Of a stretch of 24,726 nt of DNA, positions 15,824-23,901 are shown piece by piece. Each line of letters begins with the position of its first letter. Within the stretch, counting starts at the first letter, position 1. The translations under genes and the position numbers were made by a program. The notes under the pieces were generated by a model. It saw only the letters and a program-made list of their open reading frames with translations, was not told the DNA's origin and did no database searches. The stretch comes from FEN-680 sp036781505 (GTDB lineage Bacteria > Actinomycetota > Geothermincolia > Fen-727 > Anoxymicrobiaceae), in NCBI GenBank assembly GCA_036781505.1, contig DAIQAV010000007.1, forward strand, positions 1 to 24,726, in the 5' to 3' direction.

Positions 15824-16156
15824 ATGTACAAAGTAGTCGTTCTGACCGATCCAGAGACGGCGGACGGTTTCAGGCTCGCCGGAGTCGACGTCTACCAGGT
15901 CGAGGACCTCGACGAGGCCCGCCGCGAGGTGAACAGGCTTCTCGAGGACGACAGGACGGGGATACTCGCGGTCAACGAGGGTTTCCTCACAGGTCTGGAC
16001 GAGAGAGTGCAACAGCGAATAGAGGCCACCTACAGGCCGATAGTCGTCTCCCTGCCCGTGAAGGAGAAGCTGGGCGAGGTCGGCGAGCGCAAGGCGTTCC
16101 TGGCCAGGCTCGTCCACAGGGCCGTCGGCTTTGACGTGACACTGAGGAACCAGTAG
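15824..16156 (+). CDS. atpF: V/A-type ATPase subunit F
   Basis: This is a 110-residue alpha/beta protein that binds the D shaft in the central rotor and can change the enzyme's activity. The N-terminal MYKVVVLTDPETADGFRLAGV and the central GILAVNEGF match the family, as does the PIVVSLPV segment. The ATG at 15824 lies 13 bases after the atpC stop with a weak GGAAG upstream. The stop codon TAG (16154-16156) provides the first base of a short GNRA-loop hairpin in the gap to atpA. Confidence 0.92.
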   Translation: MYKVVVLTDPETADGFRLAGVDVYQVEDLDEARREVNRLLEDDRTGILAVNEGFLTGLDERVQQRIEATYRPIVVSLPVKEKLGEVGERKAFLARLVHRAVGFDVTLRNQ

Positions 16157-16169
16157 GCCCGTAAGGGCC
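16156..16169 (+). other. Intercistronic GNRA-loop hairpin between atpF and atpA
   Basis: GGCCC (16156-16160) pairs with GGGCC (16165-16169) around the tetraloop GTAA (GUAA in RNA, a GNRA loop). It lies at the atpF stop and ten bases before the AAGGAG (16179-16184) that serves atpA. There is no T run, so it is not a terminator. Such a stable small hairpin could mark an mRNA processing or stability boundary between the low-copy subunit F and the three-copy subunit A. Confidence 0.4.
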
Positions 16170-16190
16170 GCATGATGCAAGGAGTCAGTC

Positions 16191-17945
16191 TTGATTGAAG
16201 GGACGATAACCAAGGTTTCCGGCCCTGTGGTGGAGGCCCAGGGCATGTCCGGGTCCCGGATGTATGACGTGACCTTCGTCGGGAAGCTGAAGCTTATCGG
16301 CGAGATAATCCGCCTGACGGGCGCGAACGCCATCATTCAGGTGTACGAGGACACGAGCGGCCTGGAGGTCGGCGAAACGGTGACCTGCACCGAGCAGCCG
16401 CTGCTGCTCGAGCTCGGCCCCGGCATGCTGTCCTCGATCTATGACGGCGTGCAGAGGAGACTGCCGGACCTGGCCGAGACCTACGGAGACTACATCACCC
16501 GAGGCACGGTCGCGGACCCGCTGGACCACGAGCGCAAGTGGGAGTTCGTTCCGCTCGTCAAGGTCGGCGACGTGGTCGCCCAGGGTGATATTCTGGGTGA
16601 AGTCCAGGAGACCGAGGTCATCAAGCACCTCATCATGGTGCCCCCCGCCATGGGAGGCACGCTGTCCGAGGTCAAGTCGGGCGAGTTCAAGGTGACCGAC
16701 GTCATCGCCATCACCGAGGACGGGACCGAGTTCAGGCTGGTCCAGAAGTGGCCCGCCCGAGTGCCCAGGCCGGTCGTGCGCAAGATGGACCCGAATCTCC
16801 CCTTCATCACCGGCACCCGAATACTGGACACGTTCTTCCCTGTAGCGCAGGGAGGCTACAGCATCATCCCCGGCGGGTTCGGGACCGGCAAGACGGTCAC
16901 CGAGCAGACGCTCGCCAAGTGGGCGCAGGCGGACATCGTCATCTACGTGGGCTGCGGCGAGCGCGGCAACGAGATGACCGAGGTCCTCTCCGAGTTCCCG
17001 GCTCTGGAGGACGTGCGGACAGGCCAGCCGCTGATGAAGCGCACCATCCTGATCGCCAACACGTCGAACATGCCCGTCGCGGCGCGCGAGGCCTCGATCT
17101 ACACGGGCATCACGATGGCCGAGTACTACCGTGACATGGGATACGACGTCGCCATGATGGCCGACTCGACCTCCCGCTGGGGCGAGGCCCTTCGCGAGGT
17201 GTCCGGCCGCCTGGAGGAGATGCCCGGTGAAGAGGGCTACCCCGCCTACCTGGCCACCAGGATCGCGGACTTCTACGAGCGAGCCGGCCGGGCGGTCGTG
17301 CTCGGGTCGGACGGCGAGGAGCGCATAGGCTCGATAACGGTGGTGGGCGCGGTTTCGCCTCCCGGCGGTGACTTCTCCGAGCCGATGACGCAGAACTCGC
17401 TGCGCATCTCCGGCGCGTTCTGGGCGCTCGACACCTCACTCGCACACAGGCGCCACTTCCCCGCCATCTCCTGGCTGGGCAGCTACTCGCTGTACCTCGA
17501 CCAGGTGGAGGACTGGTACTCCAACAACGTGTCGATGGACTGGAAGCAGCTGCGCGACAAAGCGATGAGCATCCTGCAGAAAGAGGCCGAGCTCCAGGAG
17601 ATCGTCCAGCTGGTGGGGCCGGACGCCCTGCCGGAGTTCTCGCGCGCGACGCTGGAGGTCTCCCGCATGCTGCGGGAGGACTACCTGCAGCAGTTCGCGT
17701 TCTCCGACATCGACGCTTTCTGCAGCCCGTTGAAGTCGTACCACATGTTGAAGGTTATCATCGGCTACTACGACCTGATGCAGGAGGTGCTCGTCAAGGG
17801 AGTGACCCTCAAGGAGGCCCTCGATGTGCCGTTCCGCACCAGGATCGGACGAATGAAGGACATCCCCAACGACGACGCCGTCGAGCAGCTCGAGGCCCTC
17901 GAGGTCGAGATGGGTACGGAGCTGCGCAAGCTGATCAAGTATTGA
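16191..17945 (+). CDS. atpA: V/A-type ATPase catalytic subunit A
   Basis: Subunit A carries the catalytic nucleotide sites of the A3B3 head, which hydrolyses or makes ATP. The 584-residue length is normal. The N-terminal beta barrel is followed by the V/A-specific non-homologous insert (about 115-190, with the GDIL and HLIMVPP segments). Then come the P-loop GGFGTGKT (228-235), GCGERGNEM with the catalytic Glu257, MADSTSRWGEALREVS, and GAVSPPGGDFSEPMTQ. TTG 16191 is the start, behind AAGGAG (16179-16184) with six bases between. Lys234, Thr235 and Glu257 are intact, so the enzyme should be active. Confidence 0.98.
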   Translation: MIEGTITKVSGPVVEAQGMSGSRMYDVTFVGKLKLIGEIIRLTGANAIIQVYEDTSGLEVGETVTCTEQPLLLELGPGMLSSIYDGVQRRLPDLAETYGDYITRGTVADPLDHERKWEFVPLVKVGDVVAQGDILGEVQETEVIKHLIMVPPAMGGTLSEVKSGEFKVTDVIAITEDGTEFRLVQKWPARVPRPVVRKMDPNLPFITGTRILDTFFPVAQGGYSIIPGGFGTGKTVTEQTLAKWAQADIVIYVGCGERGNEMTEVLSEFPALEDVRTGQPLMKRTILIANTSNMPVAAREASIYTGITMAEYYRDMGYDVAMMADSTSRWGEALREVSGRLEEMPGEEGYPAYLATRIADFYERAGRAVVLGSDGEERIGSITVVGAVSPPGGDFSEPMTQNSLRISGAFWALDTSLAHRRHFPAISWLGSYSLYLDQVEDWYSNNVSMDWKQLRDKAMSILQKEAELQEIVQLVGPDALPEFSRATLEVSRMLREDYLQQFAFSDIDAFCSPLKSYHMLKVIIGYYDLMQEVLVKGVTLKEALDVPFRTRIGRMKDIPNDDAVEQLEALEVEMGTELRKLIKY

Positions 17946-17974
17946 GGTAACTTTACTCTAGGAGAGAGAGAAAA

Positions 17975-19462
17975 ATGGCCCGAGACAGGCTAGTCCAGGC
18001 GGAGTACAGGACCATCCACGACATCGCGGGACCTCTGGTCTTCGTGCGCAAGGTAGCGGGAGTGTCGTTCGGCGAGATGGTCGAGATCGAGGCCGCCGAC
18101 GGGAAGGTGCGCAAAGGCCAGGTCATCGAGCTCAACGGCGACCTCGCCGTCATTCAGGTCTTCGGCACGACCAACGGTCTGGACGTACGCGACTGCAAGG
18201 TGCGCTTCCAGGGGGAGGTCATCAAGCTTGGCGTCTCTGTTGGTCTCCTGGGCAGGGTCCTGAACGGACTGGGTGAGCCGATAGACGGCGGCGGCCAGGT
18301 GTTCCCCGAGCAGGAGCTCGAGGTCGGAGGCGCGCCGATCAACCCGTACACCCGCGACAACCCCAACGACTTTATCCAGACCGGCATCTCGGCCATCGAC
18401 GGCCTCAACACGCTGGTGCGCGGGCAGAAGCTCCCGATCTTCGGCGGCGCCGGACTCCCGGGCAACGAGGTCGCGGCGCAGATCGTGAAGAACGCCAAGG
18501 TCAAATCGGGCGAGGAGTTCGCCATCGTGTTCGGCGCGATGGGCATCACCCGGCGAGAGGCCTCTTTCTTCCAGTACTCGTTCGCGGAGACGGGCGCGCT
18601 CGAACGGGTCTGTTTCTTCATGAACCTTGCCGAGGACCCGACCGTCGAGCGGATTATCACCCCGAGGTGCGCGCTCACCATGGCCGAGTTCCTGGCGTTC
18701 GAGTACGACATGCAGGTGCTGGTCATCCTGACCGACATGACGAACTACTGCGAGGCCCTGCGCGAGATCTCCGCGGCCCGCGAGGAGGTTCCCGGACGGC
18801 GCGGCTATCCCGGATACATGTACACCGACCTCGCGAGCCTGTACGAGCGCGCGGGCCGGATCAAGGGCAGGAAGGGCTCCATCACCCAGGTGCCGATCCT
18901 CACCATGCCCGACGACGACATCACGCACCCTATCGCCGACCTCACCGGGTACATCACCGAGGGCCAGATCGTCCTCTCGCGAGGCCTGCACCGCAAGGGC
19001 GTCTTCCCGCCTATCGACGTGCTGCCGTGCCTCTCGCGCCTGATGAACCAGGGCATCGGCGAGGATAAGACCCGGGCCGATCACAGGGGCGTCGCGGACC
19101 AGCTCTACGCCTTCTACGCCGAGGGCGTCGACCTGCGAAGGCTGGTCGCCATCATCGGCGAGGAAGCGTTGTCGGAGACCGACAGGCTCTACCTGAAGTT
19201 CTCCGACGAGTTCGAGGAGCAGTTCCTCAACCAGGGCGATGAGAACCGCGACATCGAGGAGACCCTGGAGATCGGCTGGAACCTCCTCTCGCTGCTCCCG
19301 GCAAACGAGCTCAAGAGGATCAAGATCGAGTACATCGAGAAGTACTACGTCGGCGAGACCGGCGGGGAGAAGGCGGCCGAGGCCGAGGCAGAGGAAGACT
19401 CGGTGGAGGAAGGCGTCGCCGAGGAGCTCGAGACGGAAGAAGTGGCGGAGGCCGCCGAGTAG
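17975..19462 (+). CDS. atpB: V/A-type ATPase regulatory subunit B
   Basis: Subunit B alternates with A in the head and binds nucleotide at non-catalytic sites. The 495-residue protein shows EYRTIHDIAGPLVFV at the N-terminus and the degenerate P-loop region GGAGLPGNEVAAQI. It also shows FGAMGITRREASFF, LTDMTNYCEALREIS, GRRGYPGYMYTDLA with SLYERAGR, and ITHPIADLTGYITEGQI. These distinguish it from subunit A. The core ends near residue 460; a further 35 or so residues form a Glu/Ala-rich acidic tail not usual for the family. The ATG at 17975 is preceded by TAGGAGAGAG. Confidence 0.98.
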   Translation: MARDRLVQAEYRTIHDIAGPLVFVRKVAGVSFGEMVEIEAADGKVRKGQVIELNGDLAVIQVFGTTNGLDVRDCKVRFQGEVIKLGVSVGLLGRVLNGLGEPIDGGGQVFPEQELEVGGAPINPYTRDNPNDFIQTGISAIDGLNTLVRGQKLPIFGGAGLPGNEVAAQIVKNAKVKSGEEFAIVFGAMGITRREASFFQYSFAETGALERVCFFMNLAEDPTVERIITPRCALTMAEFLAFEYDMQVLVILTDMTNYCEALREISAAREEVPGRRGYPGYMYTDLASLYERAGRIKGRKGSITQVPILTMPDDDITHPIADLTGYITEGQIVLSRGLHRKGVFPPIDVLPCLSRLMNQGIGEDKTRADHRGVADQLYAFYAEGVDLRRLVAIIGEEALSETDRLYLKFSDEFEEQFLNQGDENRDIEETLEIGWNLLSLLPANELKRIKIEYIEKYYVGETGGEKAAEAEAEEDSVEEGVAEELETEEVAEAAE

Positions 19463-19494
19463 GCAGGTTGGCGAACCAACGATAAGGAAGCCTG

Positions 19495-20154
19495 ATGGCC
19501 GAGAAGGTCAACCCAACCAGGTCTGAGCTCCTCTACAGGAGGCAGCAGATAAAGCTGGCCGAGCAGGGCATGGACCTGCTCAAGAAGAAGCGCGATGCGC
19601 TGCTGCGCGAGTTTCTGCCCATCATCGATGAGACCATGAAGCTCTCGATGAGGCTCGAGCGCGCCACGGCCGACGCCCAGCAGTCGCTGGCCCTGACCAA
19701 GGCGGTCGAGGGCAAGTCGGTGGTCAAGTCGGTGGGATTCGCGACCAAGGGTGAGGTCCTGGTCGACATCTTCGGCACGCACGTCATGGGGGTCCCGATC
19801 CCGGTCATCCGTAAGTCCGAGGTCGCCTTGAAGAACGAGCTGGGCCGCGGCTACTCGATCACGGGCGTCGGCGCCCGGATCGACTCCACCGCCAGCAAGT
19901 TCGAGGAGATCATCGACATAATGATCCAGAGCGCGGACATCGAGACGCGCCTGCGACGCCTCGGCGAGGAGCTGCAGAAGACCAACCGCCGGGTCAACGC
20001 GCTCGAGAGCGTTGTGATCCCCGAGCTCCAGGTCCAGGTCAAGTTCATCTTCAGCGCGCTGGACGAGCGCGCCCGCGAGGACCACTTCCGGCTCAAGAAG
20101 GTCAAGAAGAAGATACTGGAGCGCACACAGGCGGCCGCTGAAGCCCGGGACTGA
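19495..20154 (+). CDS. atpD: V/A-type ATPase central shaft subunit D
   Basis: Subunit D is the rotating coiled-coil shaft inside the A3B3 head, equivalent to F-type gamma. The 219-residue protein begins with NPTRSELLYRRQQIKLAEQG followed by DLLKKKRDAL, the family signature. A central globular part follows, and the C-terminal helix contains RRVNALESVVIPEL and KKKILER. The ATG at 19495 follows AAGGAAG (19484-19490). It is the last subunit gene of the operon; a 134-base gap with a hairpin and possible promoter separates it from murA. Confidence 0.97.
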   Translation: MAEKVNPTRSELLYRRQQIKLAEQGMDLLKKKRDALLREFLPIIDETMKLSMRLERATADAQQSLALTKAVEGKSVVKSVGFATKGEVLVDIFGTHVMGVPIPVIRKSEVALKNELGRGYSITGVGARIDSTASKFEEIIDIMIQSADIETRLRRLGEELQKTNRRVNALESVVIPELQVQVKFIFSALDERAREDHFRLKKVKKKILERTQAAAEARD

Positions 20155-20219
20155 CACCCCCCGCCGAGCCGGCAACAACCATTATCCACCATGCGTTTTC
20201 GCGCGCCCCGACCTTCGGA

Positions 20220-20225
20220 TACAAT
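20220..20225 (+). promoter_or_regulatory. Possible -10 element for murA
   Basis: TACAAT (20220-20225) matches the -10 consensus at five of six positions and lies 63 bases before the murA start. A matching -35 is poor (TTTCGC at 20197-20202, 17 bases away), so the promoter is uncertain. If used, transcription would begin near 20232, so the message would start with the hairpin at 20231-20266. Confidence 0.35.
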
Positions 20226-20230
20226 GAGAT

Positions 20231-20266
20231 GCAAAAATGGTGGCAGGCACCAGTTTGCGTTTTTGC
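20231..20266 (+). terminator. Hairpin with T run between atpD and murA
   Basis: TGGTG (20238-20242) and CACCA (20248-20252) form a five-base stem around GCAGG. The stem is extended by AAA/TTT and GC/GC pairs with one mismatch and one bulge, and is followed by TTTTT (20260-20264). That form looks like an intrinsic terminator for the ATPase operon, 77 bases past the atpD stop. In the alternative fold the outer GCAAAAA (20231-20237) pairs with TTTTTGC (20260-20266), which hides the T run. The stem is moderate, so termination may be partial. Confidence 0.5.
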
Positions 20267-20288
20267 GATTCAGGCAGGGAGGCCGTTT

Positions 20289-21548
20289 TTGGACAAGTTC
20301 GTGATAGAGGGCGGCAAGCGGCTCGAGGGAGCCGTGCGCATCGGCGGCGCCAAGAACTCGGTCCTGAAGCTCATGGCCGCGTCGATCATGGCGGACAGCC
20401 CCTGTGAAATCCGCAACGTCCCCGACATCGCCGACGTGCACATCATGTCCGACGTGCTGCGCAACATCGGCCTGGGCGTCACCTTCGCCGACGGAACCCT
20501 GCGGATAACTCCGGCCACCGAACCGTGCCTCGAGGTGCCCTATCACCTCGCCAAGCGGATAAGGGCGGCGGTCGACGTGCTGGGCTCGCTGCTCACCAGG
20601 TACGGCAAGGCGCGCGTGGCGATGCCCGGGGGCGACAATATCGGCTCCCGCCAGATCGACATGCACATGAAGGGCCTGGCCCAGATGGGCGCCTCCCTCG
20701 GCGTCAGCCACGGCTACCTGGAGGGGGAGGCCACCCGTCTGGTGGGCAGCCACCTGTCCCTCGACTTCGCCAGCGTGGGCACTACCGAGAACCTCCTCAT
20801 CGCGGCCTGCATGGCGTCCGGCCGCACCGTGATAGAGAACGTGGCCAAGGAGCCGGAGATCCTCGACCTGGCCATGTTCATCAGCGGGATGGGCGGGCGC
20901 ATCGAGGGCGCCGGGACGTCCACCCTGATCGTGGACGGGGTGGACAGGCTCTCGGGCACCGAGCACGACGTGATCGGCGACAGGATCGAGGCCGGGACCT
21001 ACCTGCTCGCCGGGGCCGTGACCCGGGGCACAGTGGCTATCTCCGGGGCCGACCCGTCGTACATCGAGATCGTGATGGACAAGATGCGCGAGGCCGGGTG
21101 CTCTGTGGAGGTCTCGGCGGATGAGATAACCGTCACGGTGCCGGGCGAGGTCAACGGGGTCGAGCTCTCCACGCTCCCGTATCCCGGCTTTCCGACCGAC
21201 CTCCAGCCGCAGATGCTGGCGCTCCTGGCCTGCGCCCGCGGCACGTCGTTCGTGACCGAGAACATCTTCGACAACCGCTTCATGGTGGTGGACGAGTTCA
21301 ACAGGCTGGGGGCGGATATGAAGACCCGCGAGCACCACGCCATCATCAGGGGGGTTGCGCGCCTCAGCGGCGCGCCGGTGACGGCCACCGACCTGCGCGC
21401 CGGCGCCGGGCTGGTGCTGGGCGGGCTGGTCGCGGACGGCACCACCGAGGTCTACGACATCCAGCATATCGACCGCGGGTACGAGAAGTTCGAGCAGAAG
21501 CTCGCATCGCTGGGAGCCCGGATAAAGCGGGTTCCCGCGGACGCATGA
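20289..21548 (+). CDS. murA: UDP-N-acetylglucosamine 1-carboxyvinyltransferase (MurA), Asp-type active site
   Basis: MurA transfers enolpyruvate from phosphoenolpyruvate to UDP-N-acetylglucosamine, the first committed step of peptidoglycan synthesis. I place the start at TTG 20289 because GGGAGG lies at 20277-20282 with six bases between. The resulting MDKFVIEG start and 419-residue length match the family, while the open frame back to 20229 adds unmatched residues. Lys22 and Asn23 in GGAKNS and Asp304 in GFPTDLQPQ match E. coli Lys22, Asn23 and Asp305. The active-site loop reads PGGDNIGSRQIDMH, with Asp116 where E. coli has Cys115. Asp at this site is known from Mycobacterium tuberculosis and Chlamydia and makes MurA insensitive to fosfomycin. 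The 3' end overlaps the next gene by four bases. Confidence 0.97.
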   Translation: MDKFVIEGGKRLEGAVRIGGAKNSVLKLMAASIMADSPCEIRNVPDIADVHIMSDVLRNIGLGVTFADGTLRITPATEPCLEVPYHLAKRIRAAVDVLGSLLTRYGKARVAMPGGDNIGSRQIDMHMKGLAQMGASLGVSHGYLEGEATRLVGSHLSLDFASVGTTENLLIAACMASGRTVIENVAKEPEILDLAMFISGMGGRIEGAGTSTLIVDGVDRLSGTEHDVIGDRIEAGTYLLAGAVTRGTVAISGADPSYIEIVMDKMREAGCSVEVSADEITVTVPGEVNGVELSTLPYPGFPTDLQPQMLALLACARGTSFVTENIFDNRFMVVDEFNRLGADMKTREHHAIIRGVARLSGAPVTATDLRAGAGLVLGGLVADGTTEVYDIQHIDRGYEKFEQKLASLGARIKRVPADA

Positions 21549-23857
21549 GTGGCGGTCAAATGGCGTTGAAAAGACATCGCTACTGCCCACGCATAGCCGT
21601 GGCCATCGCGGCCGTGGCCATCCTTGCCGTTCTCTGCGGGCTGGCGCCAACGGCTGCCGGCGCGGGGGCCGGCGGCAAAGTGGTCGTGCTGGTAGTGGAC
21701 AGGATCGGCGTCAAGGACATAACCGCAAGTGCAACCCCATACCTGTGGGGGCTTGCCTCCCGTTGGTCGGCGGGTCTGATGGTTACCCATACCGCGGAGC
21801 GTGAGAGCGGCAAGGAACCCGACCTCGGTGCCGACTACATGACGCTCGGCGCCGGCGCCAGGATGAGAGGTTCGGCCAGCGCCGCGCTCTCGCTGGACGC
21901 GGACGAGGCGCTCGCCGGGGACGGAGCGGGCACCTTTGCCGGCCCCTACTACCGGCAGCTCACCGGGAACACCGTGCCGGCCGGTGGCATCGCCTGCCTG
22001 GGCTTTCCCGACATCCTGCGCTCCAACGTAGAGACCGGGACGGATTCCAACGCCGGCCTGCTGGGGAAGCTGCTGGCGAGTTCCGGCAAGACCGCGGCCG
22101 TCGTCGGCAACGAGGACGACACCGCGGGGGTGGTGAGGTTCGCCCCGCTGATCGCGTGCGGGGCCGACGGCATCGTCGATAAGGGCAGGGTAGCCGGGTT
22201 CGCTGTGCCCGCTCCATCGGAACCCGGAGGCAAGAGGACCGACATGGCCGCGTTGCTGGCCGCGTCGCGGAAGTCTCTCTCCTCGGCGGACTTCCTGGTG
22301 ATCGACACCGGCGACACGGGGCGCGTGGACCGGCAGTGGGCCGAGACCGGCCAGGCGGCGCTGGACACGGCGCGCCGGCGAGCGCTCGCGCGCGTGGACT
22401 CCCTGGCTTCGGGCGTCGGCGACCTCCTCGACCTCAACTCTTCGGTCCTGCTGGTGGTATCGCCCGGCGCTCCAATGAAGGACAGGCAGTCGGGCGACTA
22501 CTCGACCCCGTTCATCGCCGCCGGCAATGGGTTCGGCAAGGGCCTTCTCACCTCCAGTTCGACCAGGCAGTCGGGGCTGGTCAACAACACCGACCTGCTG
22601 CCCACGGTCCTCGGCCACTTCGGCATCGCGGTCGGGGGCGACGTCATAGGGTCCGCGATGAGGACCGCCGGGACCGCGCCGGGAGGCCAGTCCTCTCTTG
22701 CCTACCTCAAGGACATCGACCGCCAGTTCGACAAGACGCGCGCCGCCAGGTTGCCGATAGTTCTGGGGTTCCTGCTCCTGGTGGGAGTGTTCCTGCTGCT
22801 GTCGCTTGCTTGCCTGCCCCGCGCGGCGCGCGCGCTACACTCCGACGGCTGGAGGGAGTCCCTTATGAGGGCGCTCCGGTCTATTTCCGTGGTCGTCCTC
22901 GCGGCGCCGGTCTCGTTCCTTCTGGTCTCCGCCATCTCGTACAACAGCGTGCTGCTTCCTCTCGTTTTCTGTCTGGGCTACGCGCTCCTGATCGGATTGG
23001 GGGCTTATTTCCTGGCCCGCAACAGCAAGCGCATCGACCCGGTCACCCTCGTCTGCCTTTTCTCGGCGGGGGTCATGCTGGTGGACCTCCTGATCGGGGG
23101 CAAGCTGCTGTTCTTCCCGCTGCTGGGGTCGGGCTCGCTCGAGGGCATGAGGTTCTTCGGGGAGAGCAACGCGGTCTCGGGAATGTTTATCGCTTACGCG
23201 GTGTGGGCATGCGCCGGGCTCATCGGCGATCGAGCGGGGGAGACGAAAGCTCCCGCCTGGTTCTCACTCGCGGGCCTCGCCGTCGTATCGCTGGCGATCG
23301 GCTTCGGTACGATGGGCGCGGACTTCGGCGGGTTCGTGGCGGCCGCGGCCACCGCGCTGGTCTTCTTCTTCGCGCTGCGAGGCTCCTTCGGAAGCTGGCG
23401 CGTGCCCGCCATCGTGGGAGGCACGGCGGTGGCCACCGGCGCGATAGTGGTGCTCGACGCGCTCTTCGTGCACACGCACGCCGGCCACGCGATCGCCGCG
23501 GGAAGCTCCAAGTTCTACCCGCTGGTGGGCAGGAAGCTCCTCATCCTCTTCACCCAGATAAAGAGCGTTCTCTTCCTGGCCATGCTGATGATCACCGTGG
23601 TCGTGGCTCTGGCGCTCTGGATGAAGAAGCCGGACTCGTTCTGGAGCCGCAGGTGGTCCTCCGACCTGGCCTGGACCGCGGCTCTGTTCTCACTGGCGAT
23701 CGGGAGCGTGGTCGCCCTGGTATTCAACGACACCGGGATCACCATGATGGGAACGATGGTCATGGTCACGATACCGGTGGCCACGTATCACTTCACAGGG
23801 AGGACCGGCGAAACTATCTCGCGGGATGCAGGAATGGCGGCGCAGCACTCGAAATAG
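21545..23857 (+). CDS. Polytopic membrane protein with degenerate alkaline-phosphatase-like extracytoplasmic domain
   Basis: The function of this 770-residue protein is unknown. It has a signal peptide or anchor (about 1-42, hydrophobic core 17-35) and a large domain predicted outside the membrane (about 43-400). The C-terminal half has about eleven transmembrane helices (from about 403 to 754). The outer domain resembles the alkaline phosphatase/sulfatase fold: KVVVLVVDRIG at its start, TPYLWGLASR, DYMTLGAGAR, DFLVIDTGDTGRVD, and STRQSGLVNNTDLLPTVLGHFG at its end. The expected Asp-His metal motif near the end is replaced by VVSPGAP, so hydrolase activity is doubtful. Similar long membrane proteins of unknown role occur in other actinobacteria. 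The ATG overlaps the murA stop by four bases, which suggests co-translation and a role in the cell envelope. This is inferred from fold motifs and context only. Confidence 0.85.
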   Translation: MSGGQMALKRHRYCPRIAVAIAAVAILAVLCGLAPTAAGAGAGGKVVVLVVDRIGVKDITASATPYLWGLASRWSAGLMVTHTAERESGKEPDLGADYMTLGAGARMRGSASAALSLDADEALAGDGAGTFAGPYYRQLTGNTVPAGGIACLGFPDILRSNVETGTDSNAGLLGKLLASSGKTAAVVGNEDDTAGVVRFAPLIACGADGIVDKGRVAGFAVPAPSEPGGKRTDMAALLAASRKSLSSADFLVIDTGDTGRVDRQWAETGQAALDTARRRALARVDSLASGVGDLLDLNSSVLLVVSPGAPMKDRQSGDYSTPFIAAGNGFGKGLLTSSSTRQSGLVNNTDLLPTVLGHFGIAVGGDVIGSAMRTAGTAPGGQSSLAYLKDIDRQFDKTRAARLPIVLGFLLLVGVFLLLSLACLPRAARALHSDGWRESLMRALRSISVVVLAAPVSFLLVSAISYNSVLLPLVFCLGYALLIGLGAYFLARNSKRIDPVTLVCLFSAGVMLVDLLIGGKLLFFPLLGSGSLEGMRFFGESNAVSGMFIAYAVWACAGLIGDRAGETKAPAWFSLAGLAVVSLAIGFGTMGADFGGFVAAAATALVFFFALRGSFGSWRVPAIVGGTAVATGAIVVLDALFVHTHAGHAIAAGSSKFYPLVGRKLLILFTQIKSVLFLAMLMITVVVALALWMKKPDSFWSRRWSSDLAWTAALFSLAIGSVVALVFNDTGITMMGTMVMVTIPVATYHFTGRTGETISRDAGMAAQHSK

Positions 23858-23901
23858 CGGGCGTTGCTTGGTGCTTGGGCGCTGATCACGGGAGTGTGAT
23901 A

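Noticed and set aside
14107..15831. Minus-strand open frame of 574 codons opposite atpE and atpC
   Set aside because: Antisense to two conserved ATPase subunits; composition is that of a shadow frame, with no recognisable domain.
20229..20288. Earlier ATG start for murA
   Set aside because: It would add 20 unmatched residues encoded by the leader hairpin; TTG 20289 has a strong GGGAGG and gives the family N-terminus.
19851..21650. Minus-strand open frame of 599 codons opposite atpD and murA
   Set aside because: Antisense to two conserved genes across an operon boundary; no motif and no sensible start signal.
22336..23901. Long frame joining 500 upstream codons to the response regulator
   Set aside because: The upstream part is the +1 shadow of the membrane protein, rich in Arg and Gly; the receiver domain begins right after GTG 23902 with its own ribosome site.
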